From positions 6,264,501 to 6,328,500 of the forward strand of contig CM072347.1 in NCBI GenBank assembly GCA_036874045.1: a DNA stretch of 64,000 nt. The letters are read 5' to 3'. A program made the translations under genes and the position numbers. Below are positions 45,315 to 57,233 of the stretch, piece by piece (the first letter of the stretch is position 1; each line of letters starts with the position of its first letter). The stretch is from Cymodocea nodosa (lineage: Eukaryota > Streptophyta > Magnoliopsida > Alismatales > Cymodoceaceae). The notes beneath the pieces were generated by a model, which worked only from the letters and a program-made list of their open reading frames with translations, was not told where the DNA came from and made no database searches.

Positions 45315-46499
45315 ATGGCTACTGGAAATGGTAATTTTTCTTTATATGAAGGCCAAAATCTTAATCGTCCTCCTTTATTTGATGGAATACATTTTGAATA
45401 TTGGAAATATAGGATGACTGTTTTTCTTCAAAGTATAGATCATAAGTTGTGGTTCATGATTTCTAAACCATATACTTCGTTAACTACTCCTTATAATACT
45501 TGGACAATTACTGAAAAAGAAAATGAAACTCTGAATGCTAAGGGCTTAAATATTTTATTTTGTGCATTGAGTTATGAACAGTTCAGTAAAGTGTCGGCAT
45601 ATAAATCTGCTTATGAGGTGTGGCATGCATTAGAAGTTTCACATGAAGGTACTTCTCAAGTTAAAGAGACTAAAATAAACATGTTGATTCATAAGTATGA
45701 ACTCTTTAAGACGCATGAAGACGAAAATGTTTCTGAGATGTTTTCCAAATTTCTTGATATCATAAACTCTTTAAAATGTTTAGGAAAGAATTTTGAACAG
45801 AAGGATTTGGCGAGGAAAATTCTCAGATCCCTAATTTCTAAATGGTCTCAGAAAGTAACATCAATTGAGGAATCACGAGATTTAAATGTTTATACTATGA
45901 ATGAACTTATAGGAAATTTAACAGCTTATGAAGTTCAATTAAATGAATCACTAAGTCACAACAAACTAAAAATGAAGAAAGAAATAGCCTTCAAAATTAA
46001 TTCAGATTCTGATATATCTACTGATTCTGACGAGGATTTGATTTTGCTAACTAGGAAATTCAAGAAAGCATGGAAATCTAGGAAACACCAAAGGAACAAA
46101 AATGATAAACCCTCAACGTCAAAATCATTGAATGACAAGAATTCTTCATCTAGAAAGTATGTAAGTTACAATTGTAAGAAACCTGGACATCTTTCTCCAG
46201 ATTGTCCTATGAGGAAAAATAAAAAGCATAGTAGGATAAATTAGAAGAAGACAGCTCAGGAAACTTAGAAAAAGTTTTACAAGAAAAAGGCTTTGAAGGT
46301 CACTTGGGATGACACATCTAAAGAGTTTGAATTTGAAGAATTATCATCAAAATCTTCACATTCAGAAGGAGAACAAGAGTTAGAAGACGTTGCTCACGTG
46401 TGCTTCATGGCAGATGAGTCTGAGGTAATATCTGATCTTGAAAGTCATTCAGATTTCAACTTTGTTGAATTATTATGTGCTTATCATGCATTATTATAA
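45315..46499 (+). pseudogene. C4 gag (fossil)
   Basis: An open stretch of 309 codons (MATGNGNFSLYEGQN … YEVWHALEVSHEGTSQVKETK … LIGNLTAYEVQLNE) with a zinc-knuckle-like YNCKKPGHLSPDC stretch and then a KKKALKVTWDD-type acidic region at 46290-46499. The SIRE-type gag is nearly complete. Confidence 0.87.
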
Positions 46500-47609
46500 A
46501 AACTTAAAGTATGTAAACTAGAAAATAAGAATATAAGAAAATCTTCATCCATTATGGAAGAAGAAAATTGTTTCCTATCTACTACCTTAGAAAAGTTTAA
46601 ATGTGATAATGAAAATCATGCTAGAGATTTGCAAAAATTTAGATTTAATGAATGTATCTTGCATGAACAAATACAGAATATAAATGCTGAAAAATTAAAG
46701 ATAGAATCTGAAAATGAAATGTTGAGAAACAATATAAATGAACTTGAATTAGAGATAGATAAATTAAAACTGAGAGAGCAACATTTAAATTCTACCATTG
46801 AGAAATGGAATTTAAGTCAAACTAAGTTAGACAAACTAATTAGTACCCCTGCGGTGTCTTATAAATTTGGCTTAGGATTTGATTATCCTGAATATCCTGA
46901 ATCACAAGCTAATAAAGGATTTATTAGTTGCAGTTCAAGTAAATCTAAGACTAAAATTCCTTTTATTATGAAATAAGGTAATAAATATGTAGAAGTAGGT
47001 ACTTCAAGGGATGAATCATGTAGTAATAATATAAATCAATGTGATTTGTCAAATTGTACTTCTAACATGACTATAAATGTTTCTAAAAATCTTGTTTCTT
47101 GTTTTGGAAATTCAGTTTCTAATGTTTCTAAAATTTCAAACAATTGTAATAAACTGAAAATTCAGAAACCTAAGCATGTAATTCAATACACTAGTATTAG
47201 ACCAATTACTCATTCTACATGTGATAAAACTAAAAATTCTTATGCAGAAAAAGATTTTGTATGTACGGAAAATGTTAATACAAGTACAAAATCTTGGTAT
47301 GAACTTACTGAAATGTATGAGCATGACCAAAATAAATTAACATCTCATAAAAATCTGTTTGGTCTTGATTATACTACATCTGAAAACAAAAAGAATGATT
47401 GTAAAAGCAATAATGTTATATGTGAGTATGAAGCTAATGATAAATCAATAGTACTTACAACTAATAAGAATATAAATGATAATGTTAAATTATTTTTAAA
47501 CAAAAAGAAGAAATATGCGTTTAATGAACTTGGTCCTCAACAACATTGGGTACCAAGAAAAAGTTTTTCTTAATTTGTGTTTCAGGAGGAAACAACATCA
47601 AAATAGATC
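46500..47609 (+). pseudogene. C4 gag-pol linker region (fossil)
   Basis: A coiled, Asn/Glu/Lys-rich stretch (46554-46976: LEKFKCDNENHARDL … NELELEIDKLKLREQ) and an Asn/Ser/Lys-rich stretch (47046-47573) ending in GPQQHWVPRK, the wording that precedes the protease site in SIRE elements. Confidence 0.75.
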
Positions 47610-47849
47610 TTGGACAGTGGAGCGTCAAGTCACATGACTGGACAGAAAAGTCTATTACAAAATTTTACAAATACCATAAAAGGAAGTGTAACATTTGGAA
47701 ACAAAAGCAAAGATAAAATCATAGGTATGGGCAATGTTCAAATAATTCCTACTTGTGTTATTTCGAATGCACTATATGTAGAAAACCTAGGATTTAATTT
47801 GCTGAGTGTCATAAAACTAACTGAAAATGGATATTAATGTGTAGATGAA
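47610..47849 (+). pseudogene. C4 protease region (fossil)
   Basis: MDSGASSHMTGQKSLLQNF: a DSGAS aspartic protease site followed by the HMTG stretch, then GSVTFGNKSKDKIIGMG, SNALYVENLGFNLLSV. Standard copia wording. Confidence 0.85.
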
Positions 47850-48623
47850 ATGCTTAAGAAATTTAATTTTAATGATACAAGGATTCGAGTAACTCCTATG
47901 AGTACTACTTTAAAGTTAGATATTGATGACATAGGAAAATCTATAGACCAAAAAAAATATAGAAGTATGATTGGTTCTTTACTTTATTTAACTACTAGTA
48001 GACCTGATATTATATTTGCTATGTGTGTTTGTGCTAGATTTCAATCTAATCCTAAAGAATCACACTTAATTGCAGTTAAAAGAATATTTAGATATATACA
48101 AGGAACTAAAAATTTCAGACTATATTATTCTAAGGATAGTTCAATAGATCTTATAGGATATACTGATGTTGATTAGGTAGGATCTAAATCTGATAGAAAG
48201 AGTACCAATGGAACATGTCAATTATTGGGAAATAATTTGGTGTCATGGTTTAGTAAAAAGCAAAACTGTGTAGCACTTTCTACTACAGAAGCTGAATATG
48301 TTGCTGCTGCACTGTGTTGCACTCAGATTCTATGGATAAGGCAAACTTTAGAAGATTTTGGATTATCTTATGATACAATTGAGATTTATTGTGACAGTAG
48401 TTCTGCAATAAATCTTTCCAAAAATCCTGTATTACATTCAAGAGCAAAGCATATAGTGGTTAGACGTCATTTTCTAAGAGATAACGTAATTAAAGGAAAA
48501 ATTAAATTAGAATTTGTGTCTAGTAAAAATCAATTAGCTGATATATTTACAAAACCTCTAGACGAAAATACATTCTGCAACATTAGATTAAATTTAGGTA
48601 TTTGTAGGCTATGTGATGTGTAA
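47850..48623 (+). pseudogene. C4 RNase H region (fossil)
   Basis: TPMSTTLKLDID … MIGSLLYLTTSRPDIIFAMCVCARFQ, HLIAVKRIFRYIQGT, ALSTTEAEYVAAALCCTQILW, YCDSSSAINLSKNP, HSRAKHIVVRRHFLRD, ADIFTKPLDE. It comes shortly after the protease region, so little of integrase or RT is represented. Confidence 0.86.
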
Positions 48624-49409
48624 AATGCTTAAACTCCACATAAAAAGATAAATATTATTGATGATGTTGTTCACCTCATAGATATTATATACTTATTATA
48701 AATATCTAAAGTAATATCTAAACTAATGCTTAAGATACTATGTATTTATTGTAAAATCATAATAGTATCTTATTGATTTTTAAGTAGTTTATCAATTTTA
48801 ATAGTTTTTACGATTTTAATAGTTTATCTATTGTCACTACAAGTATATTTTGTATTTTGATTGAATATATTTGAAGTATATTTTTAAGGGAGGATTAACA
48901 ATGTCGAAAATAGATTAATATAATTTGGAATACAAATCTTAGTTAATCTGAATTAATGTCCTCTTAAAATCTTGAAGAAATAATTTAAAAAGACAAATAA
49001 ACTATTTTAGATTCAAAGGAAAAAATGTTCAAATAGCTTACAATGTTCTCAAGATAATGTTAAGTTTAGCATGTGTGTTGTTTTCAGAACGCTTTAGTTG
49101 GAAGCATTCGAAAATTGTTTTAAGTGTACTAACTAGACGTTATGTTAGATAAGGTAATGTGTATGACTACCTCTAGACAGCGTTTTACTCGTTAGGTTAG
49201 TTAACTCAACGAGTTATACTTGAATATTTCGGGTACCTTGATTGAATAAACATTATTCAATATTTATTTAATTTCTAAACCTGACTTCTCTTCACGTTGA
49301 ATTATACGCCTAAAAACCCTATTTAAACACTTATTACACGGGCACTTAGGTTATTTGTAAACTTTGTCGATAAAATCTTTCCTGCTTGTTGCTATAACAA
49401 CCTGTGACG
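48624..49409 (+). other. C4 stretch between RNase H and 3' ORF, no gene
   Basis: AT-rich; 48830-49409 is the counterpart of C1 19380-19910. It includes GTTAGGTTAGTTAACTCAACGAG (49194-49215) and ends just before the ATG at 49410. This could be where a spliced or internal start for the 3' ORF would lie; no splice site was tested. Confidence 0.65.
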
Positions 49410-51650
49410 ATGGTCTCCAAGTTCTACAAAGGTCGTGGCAGAGGAAAAGGCAAAAGCAGAAGAGATGCAAAAGGAAAAGAAATAGAGAATGATGAAGTTC
49501 CACGTACTTGGTTCAAGAAAATATTTCGAGTGGGGTATATTAGATGAAGTTAGACAAGAACTTCAACATACTAATGCAAATATTACGTACATGGGTATTC
49601 GTAGTAAATTTGATAGAGAATACAGAATGAAATGTATTGAGATTGCATTTTTAGAATAGTATGCAAAATATTTGGAAAAAGGTGTAGGTTCATCAAATAG
49701 AACTCCACAAACTCCTATAAATGGTACAAGACTACATGCATTTGAGGAAGAGCATGAATCAGCTATCCTTACTCCTTTATATTCAAAACAAGTAGAATCA
49801 AATATTGCTATAGACAAAACAAAAGTTGACAGTCTTCAAAAGACCATTGCAATAGAAAGTGCCTTAGAAGAATTAAAGTAGAAAACTTTTATGGAGCAAT
49901 TTGAAAAGAAAACAGCAATACTTGAAAAGGAGAAACAGAAATGTTATAGAAGAAGGAAATTCAGAAAAATTATGTCTAAGGAAAAGAAGTCTATTAAAAA
50001 AGGACAATCAGATGAAAATTTATTTCCAAAGGACAATGTATGTCTAGACATTGTACCTTATTGTGCATCTGATAAACTCATCAGTTTCGAACACACTAAA
50101 ACTGATGAAGATAATGAGACTTTATTTTCCCTTGTTAGAAAGCTTGAGAAGAAATACAAGTCAAATATGAGCTCAAGTTTTTCTATTAGTACAAGTCCTA
50201 ATGATGCAGAAATTGACAAATCAGAGCATCAGACACCTGACATTGAACAAGTTATTGCAAATATAATTGACAATGTTGAAGTAGTAACTAGTTCAAAGGC
50301 TGAATTGTCTAGAGTAGCAGATATTGAAAATGTTAAGACTCCAGAAGAGCTAAAAGTTAACTAGCCTTCTACAGAATCTATAGAATCAGAGTCTGAGAAT
50401 TCACAACATGAATCAATGGAATTATCTATTGAACAAAATGAACAATTACAGACAGATACACTAGCTGTAGAATTTGTGGAAAAATTGAACTCTGAACATT
50501 CTATAGAGACTAAACAGATGAATGTTGAGCATATTGACAATGTTCCTAACACTGTAGAAGCTAAAGAAACAAGCTTACCTGAGCAGCTTCAAGATAATAT
50601 TTTGGAATAGGAATAACATGACATTGATTTTGAAGAAGAGGTTCCTGAAGATGAATTAAACTCTGAATCACGGCTTCAGGTATCACCTTCTTTGTGTACA
50701 ATATTAAACATTCAAGGTAATGCAATTCATTTTAGATCTGAAGAAGCATTATAGAAATACAATAATCATTGCAGAAATACAATAATCTGATTACATGTCA
50801 GATTCTACATGCTCGTCCAATAAAATTCAGAAATTTGATGGAAATAAGAGATCTGCTTGAGTTTGAAGGCCTCATTAAATTCTTGCCAGTAGGAACGAAA
50901 TGGAAGCAATACATAGAGCTTATTGCAGCTTTTTATAGCAATCTGGTCAAGAATGAAAATTTTCTGAAAACTCAAATAAATGAACAAGAGTTTATATTGT
51001 CTCTTGAGTTAATTTTTGAAGTTTTAGGATTAAAGAATGAAGGTGTTGTTGTTACCAACAGATTTGACATGATAAGACAACTAGAATAGAACATTCAGTC
51101 TTTATCAAAAATTCCAGATGTATATTCTGAAATGAGATTAATGGAAAATCTGAATGCAGAGGCAAGGTTTATTGTAAATATATTGCATGCAAATTTATTT
51201 CAAAGAGTTGGACATAATTTGGAAGTCAGCAGAAGTTGTTTATATGCAACTTATGGCCTACTGAATAGAATTCAAATAAATTGGTTTGATGTTTTTATGT
51301 CTCAACTACAGCATGAGTTCAAAGTTATTTTATGGTGATGCTGTATGTAGAATCCTTGCAAGCCAATTGACTTTATCCGACTGACCCTTTGAAACTAAAG
51401 GCATGAGAGCATTTAGTGTTAAAGATTTGCAAAAATTCCATGCCATGCATAAACCTCAACGATAACAACAACAACAACCTAATATAGACCATATACAACA
51501 ACAACAACAAAGTTATTTAGTTCAAGCAGAACAGCAAACCCAACTACCTCCTGACTTAGATGTAGTGTTTAATGACATCAAAAATGATATTAGGCATCTA
51601 GGAGATAAAATATATTATGCTATAAGTGATATACTTAGGAGGGGTCGGTA
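49410..51650 (+). pseudogene. C4 3' ORF, same family as in C1 (fossil)
   Basis: Starts MVSKFYKGRGRGKGKSRRDAKGK at 49410. An acidic/coiled region (49672-50610) follows, then a helical domain (ILHARPIKFRNLMEIRDL … SLELIFEVLGLKNEGVVV … RSCLYATYGLLNRIQINWF, about 50770-51340). At the end come a glutamine-rich run coded by CAA repeats (51460-51510) and an amphipathic end around LDVVFNDIKNDIRHLGDKI (51560-51625). No transmembrane segment is evident. It is broken, with several breaks. Being kept in both C1 and C4 suggests the protein mattered to the family. Confidence 0.7.
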
Positions 51651-52145
51651 ACTGTTTTTGTTTGTTTCTGAATACAAAATGTAATGTTTGTATTACTTGT
51701 TTGATTCATTGAACAATACATTTTTCTGTAAATGTGTTCAATTATTATTCTTGTTTACAGAAAGAGTTGTTGTAATTCTCTTATATATATATATATTCTC
51801 TATAATTATCTTTTTGATTAATGACAAAAAGGGGGAGAAATATTATAAAAAGATGATTATGATCTTAATTGCATATATATATTATAAAAGGAGATGCTAT
51901 TTAAATGGTTATTGTAATCTAACAGATGATAATTAGAAAATTGATACTTATATAATTATTGACATCTAAGAGTTTTAGTTCTGAGAGGTGATATTTACAT
52001 AAACAATAGAAATAAGCTTAAGTGAACTTAAGTCAACAAACTTGTTTGTTGAATGAAAAGTTAACCCAACGAAGGTGCTTTGTTGAGTTAAATATATTTC
52101 ATACTTGATTTAATATGGTTTTGTCATCATCAAAAAGGGGGAGAT
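51651..52145 (+). other. C4 3' untranslated region and polypurine tract
   Basis: AT-rich with a (TA)n run at 51783-51797, AAAAAGGGGGAG tracts near 51828 and at 52132-52145, the last abutting the LTR. No gene. Confidence 0.8.
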
Positions 52146-52682
52146 TGTTGAGTATTTTTGTTTTGATGATGTGTGTTGAATGAAAATAATCATATTTGCT
52201 CAATTACTATTGCTTGTGAAAAGAAATTAAAATCATCAATTTATACAGAAAAAGCTTACTGATATAAATACTTGTCTGTATTAGATCTGAAGTTAATAAC
52301 TAGTCGTTTCGTTGCATTAATTTCTCATTTAGCTAAACATTAAGTTAACGTGTGTTTTTATTGAAAAGCATGATATGTTTTAAAGTTATATCTTCTGTAT
52401 CATGAACAGTGCACATTTAGACAACTCGTTAAGTTAGAGTTTTGTTTGTATAGAGGTCACGTGAGAACTCGTTAAGATAGAGGCTTAAAGGTTAAAATAG
52501 GTCACATGATAACTCGTTAAGTTAGTGAGTAAAAGAAGAGACGAACTCGTTAAGTTAGTGTTATACACGTGGTGAAATTATAAGTTACGAATGTTGTATT
52601 GTATCACGTGAGGTGCACATGTTTAACTCGTTAAGTTAAGATAACTAAACGCATTGAGTTGCTATATTGAACACTAAGGCAA
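52146..52682 (+). repeat. C4 3' LTR, first part
   Basis: Matches the first ~540 bases of the 5' LTR, including the motif array, up to AACACTAAGGCAA. Gypsy gag-pol sequence of G2 then begins abruptly, with no LTR end or duplication. Confidence 0.86.
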
Positions 52683-53692
52683 ATGAAAACTTTAATGTTA
52701 TAGATTTGCATAATTTGCAAGATATACAGACAAAAGAAAATACCAATGTAATAGAATTTAAAAAATGCAATTTAAAACTAAAAACAGTTGAAGATTATAA
52801 GCACGAAAATGAAATACAACAACATCATGTAAGTAATGAAAATCTAGAAGATGTATGTATAACATTAAGATCTAGAACTAATATACCACCAAGAATTCAA
52901 AAAGAAAATAATATGAAAGTGGATAAGAACAAAAATCAAAATGATAATAAAAATGTAATATCTGAAAATTTAGAAATCAATGAAGAAAAATCTGAATCTG
53001 AAAATGAGACTAAAAATGATCAAACAAATGAAATGAAAGAAAAAGAATCTTGTAAATCACAACCATTAGCACCCTATCCTAAAAGATTACAACAAACATT
53101 TCCTGTAAAACAAGAAAAAATTAGAGAAATTTTTGAAAAAGTATAAGTTAACATTCCTTTGTTAAACTTATTGCATAAAATGCCAACTTGTGCTAAATTT
53201 CTTAAGGATTGGTGTACTAAGAAAAGAGAGCGAAATGTTTTAAGAAAAGTCTTTTTAGTTGAGCAAAGTAGTTCCCTATTTCTGCCACAAATTCCTAAAA
53301 AGTTATTTAATCCTAGAATTCCTATTATATCATGCACCATAGGAAATACCATTCTAGAAAGAACCTTAATAGACCTAGGTGTAGGTATAAATGTTATGCC
53401 GAGTGATATATTTGCATCCTTAGGATTAGAAGACTTAATTCCTACTAGGACTATTATTCAATTAGTTGATAGAAGTATAAGATACCTTAGAGGAAAAATA
53501 GAGGACGTCCTAATTAAAATAAAAAACTTCATATATCCTATTGATATTGTCATTTTGGATTCCCAACAAATTAAGCATCAAAATCATAACACATCTTTAA
53601 TTTTGGGAAGGCCATTCTTAGCAACATCAGGGGTTGTTATAAATTGTAAAATTGGAGTAATGAAGTTAGCATATGGTAATGAGGATACTTAA
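52683..53692 (+). pseudogene. G2 gag tail and protease (fossil)
   Basis: Begins inside the coiled part of the zinc-knuckle gag seen in G1. The Asn/Glu/Lys-rich linker, the LRSRTNIPP stretch and the protease with its D-Leu-Gly site are recognisable. Confidence 0.84.
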
Positions 53693-54815
53693 TTAAACAT
53701 TTTCAAATCAGAAAAATTTGAGGAGTTAGAAATGTTCTTACATACTATAGACTTTTTAGAGAATGAAGGAGATATGCTAGATGATCAAGAAGAACTCAAT
53801 AGGCAACTAAATTCTGAAAATTTAGGAGAAAGTGAAAAGCATAAATGTAGAAGGAGATCAAGAAGAGATTAATATAGAAAATGAAAATGTTCAACTAGGA
53901 GCTCTAGCTTCTAATGGTCAACATTTAGATTTAAAACCTTTACCTCCTAAATTAACCTATATATTTCTAGAAGAAAAACGAACATGTCCAATCATTATTG
54001 CTTCAGATTTAAAACATGATCAAATTGCTAAATTAACAGATGTAGTAAAAACTTATAAAGAAGCAATAGGATGGACTATGACAGATATAAAAGGGTTAAG
54101 TGCAACTTTATGCTATCACCACATATATTTAGAAGAGAATGCTAAACCTATTAGAATTCCTGAGAAGAGATTGAATCCAAACCTTAAAGAAGTAGTTAGG
54201 AAGGAAATAATGAAATGGTTAGATAATGATATAATTTATCCGATTTTTGATAGCTCATGGGTTAGTCCAATCCATGTAGTTCCTAAGAAATCAGGATTAA
54301 CAATTATTAGAAATAAAAGTCAGGACTTAATACCTACTAGAATTCAATCAGGCTGGAGAGTGTGTATAGACTATAGGAAGCTAAATGTTGTGACTAGGAA
54401 AGATCATTTTCCCTTACCTTTTATAGATCAAATGCTAGAGAAATTAGTAGGGCAAGAATATTTTTGTTTCCTAGACGGGTATTCAGGATATAACCAAGTT
54501 CCAGTAGCATTAGAGGATTAAGAGAAAACAACTTTCACCTGTCCTAATGGAACTTATGCTTTTAAGAGAATGCCATTTGGATTATGCAATGCACCAGCCA
54601 CCTTTCAAAGGTGTATGCAAGGAATATTTATTAGAATGACTGAAGATTTTTTAGAAATATTTATGGATGATTTTACTATTTATGGAACTTCATATGAAGT
54701 ATGTTTAAACAATTTAGACCAAGTATTAAAACGCTGTGTGGAAAAAAGTCTGATTCTAAATTGGGAAAAATGTTACTTCATGGTTAAGCAAGGAATAGTC
54801 TTGATGAACAATTAA
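53693..54815 (+). pseudogene. G2 reverse transcriptase (fossil)
   Basis: [62 protein letters not shown] and the catalytic FMDDF are present. The RNase H part is not represented. Confidence 0.85.
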
Positions 54816-56060
54816 TGACCATCAACACAATGCCTTGGTATGCAGATATAGTTAATTACTTAGTTACTGGTTTAACACCTAAGGATTGGAATAGACAGGA
54901 TAAGAAATTATTCTTTTCACGAGTAAAATATTACTATTGGGAAGACCTATACTTATTTAAGAAATGTCTTGATCTAGTTTTAAGGAGGTGTGTTCCAGAA
55001 ACTGAATATCAAAGCATATTGTCGTTCTGCCATGACCAAGCATGTGGAGGGTATTTTGGTTTCGGGAAAACTATTGCCAAAATTCTACAATGTGATTTTT
55101 ATTGGCCAACACTATTCAAAGATGCATTTAAATCCTATTGTTGAGGTTGAAATCTTTGATGTGTGTGGAATAGATTTTATGGGTCAATTTCCTATGTCTA
55201 ATCAATTTAATTATATATTGTTAGGGTGGATTATGTATCTAAGTGGATAGAAGCTATTCGTACAAAAACTAATGACAACAAAGTGGTAATACATTTTATA
55301 AGAACTAATATAATTGCTAGATTTGGAATACTTAAAGTTATTATCAGTGATAGAGGAACTCATTTCTGTAATAGAAGTTTTGAAGCCTTAATGAAGAAAT
55401 ATGGAGTAAACCACAAAATTGCAACATCATATCATCCGCAAATAAGTGGACAAGTAGAAAGTGCAAACAAACAAATTAAGTTAATCTTAGAAAAAGTAGT
55501 AAATCCTACTAGAAAAGATTGGGCTAATGTATTCATAAATGCACTTTGAGCTTATAGAACTGCTTATAAGACAAGCTTAGGTATGTCACCTTTTAAACTA
55601 GTATATGGAAAAAGTTGTCATTTACTAGTTGAAATTAAACATAAAGCTTATTGGGCATTAAAAACTCTAAACAATAATTTAAATCAAGCTGCTGAAAACA
55701 GGAAAATGCAATTGATTGAACTAGAAGAATTTAGGAATGAAGCTTATCCGAAAACTGTAAGAGAAAAAAAGAAAATGAAGTTCTGGCATGACAAGAAAAT
55801 TATTCCAAAAACCTTTGAAATAGGACAAGAAGTATATCTTTACATGACTAGACTCCATAACCATCTAGGAAAATTAAGATCTAGATGGGTAGGACCTTAT
55901 ATAATTTGAAATATTTATTCGTATGGAGTTATTGAAATTGAAAATCCTAAAAATCAGAATATATTTAAAGTAAATGGACAAAGACTTAGACCTGTTTTAA
56001 AAATACCAAAAAGTTCCTTTAGAATTGTAGAAGAAGTAAGAGTAGAGGACTACTCGAGCT
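54816..56060 (+). pseudogene. G2 integrase region (fossil)
   Basis: FCHDQACGGYFG zinc-module start, [69 protein letters not shown] and the C-terminal LHNHLGKLRSRWVGPY. It closely matches G1 and G3. Confidence 0.86.
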
Positions 56061-56460
56061 TTATTTAGTAAGAAATTACCTAAGTGTGTGATATATATAT
56101 ATATATATATATAAACTTATTTAAACATAGTCACAGTTCAACCGAAAGGAATTATCGATTTTATTGAAACATATATTAAAAGAAAAAAAATCGTTGCAGT
56201 TCAACTGATAGGATCCATCGGTCTGATCGAAACATAAAAACATAAAAAAAATCTATATAATATATTAAGTAAAATGTCAGTTTTACCGAAGCATAGTATC
56301 GGTTCAACCGATAGAAGAAAAAAAGAGAGTATTTAATTTCGATTCAACTGAGGAATATAATGGTTTGATTGAAATGCTAAAATGTTGAAAAATTAAGATT
56401 CGGTTAGATCGGAAATTCTTCGATCTTGACCGAAGAAAAATTATTATTATAAGTATTTTT
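56061..56460 (+). other. G2 3' untranslated stretch with CGGTT/AACCG motifs
   Basis: A (TA)n run at 56084-56112, then degenerate CGGTTCAACCGA / TTTCGATT repeats, the counterpart of the G1 132-base minisatellite but here not in clean tandem copies. No gene. Confidence 0.7.
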
Positions 56461-57233
56461 ATTAGTGATAATTGTACGGGAAGTTTGTTGAGTTACGCTT
56501 AACTCAACGAACTTACTCCATTAAGTCTAGGATAAGTTAGCAAGCTTACGCCGTTGAGTTAACTTAACTCCACGGAGAGGTGAGCGAGAGTGTGAGAGTT
56601 TGCGTAGAAAAATGACCTAATTACCTGCTAAAAACTTAGGGCATATTTATACTAAACTTAGGATTTGGGGGCATTATCCGTAGACTCATTTAAAACTTAG
56701 AATAGTAGAGATTAGAGCGATTCCATTCCATTCCATTACTCCACGATGACAAAGATGACACTAGAGTTCTCGGAGGGAGTAGTTGACACATCAGAATTTC
56801 TTAAATATTCGGAAGAATGACACATAAGGTAGAAGATCAGAAATACAATGAGGGAAAAAGAACTACAAAAGGTAGAATCTGACCTTTTCTACTAGAGAAA
56901 AGTGTTAGTGGATTGAGGCATAAAAATGCCTTAAATTATGGAAACAGGAATTAGAGTAGCTACGGAAGTTGCTGTAAATAGAGAAAGATGAATCATGCCA
57001 AATAATGAAGTTGCCCTAGAATTGATCCAACATAAGTCCCACCTCTGGTTCAAAAGACGCATAGGTAGACGGGTTCAGTGGGCAATTTGGGAGCAATAGA
57101 GGAAAGGAAATGAAGAACATGCAATTTAAGAGCAAGAGGAATCGATTATTGAAAGACCTGTCCCTAAGGAACAGCAGCCAGGACCTTTAGTTTAGCTAAT
57201 AGAACCATTATCACGAATAGCATTTATGGGGCC
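56461..57233. other. Unassigned stretch between G2 and G3
   Basis: 56480-56585 holds GTTGAGTTAcgctTAACTCAAC and CCGTTGAGTTAACTTAACTCCACGG palindromes. From 56600 the sequence becomes less AT-rich and purine-rich, with a CCATT repeat near 56725. Parts of 56740-57230 look once-coding on the + strand (a stretch reading LELIQHKSHLWFKRRIGRRV), but I recognise no family. It may be a remnant of another element or of a host gene. Confidence 0.4.

Larger units (their letters stand above)
43426..52682 (+). mobile_element. C4: SIRE-like Ty1/copia element of the C1 family
   Basis: 5' LTR 43426-45117, primer-binding site, gag, protease site, RNase H, a 3' ORF like that of C1, polypurine tract, and the first ~540 bases of the 3' LTR (52146-52682), where it meets the gypsy block G2. 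Most of integrase and RT are not represented. The two LTRs differ by about 3.3% over ~390 comparable bases by eye. Broken, with many breaks. Confidence 0.86.
52683..56460 (+). mobile_element. G2: gypsy gag-pol block of the G1 family, no LTRs
   Basis: Follows G1 part for part on the + strand: gag tail with VCITLRSRTNIPPR (52683-53146), protease with IDLGVGINVMP and LILGRPFLATS (53159-53692), RT with GYSGYNQVPV and FMDDF (53832-54815), integrase (54815-55909), and a 3' untranslated stretch with CGGTTCAACCG motifs (56120-56460). Neither end has an LTR. Broken, with roughly ten breaks. Confidence 0.85.
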
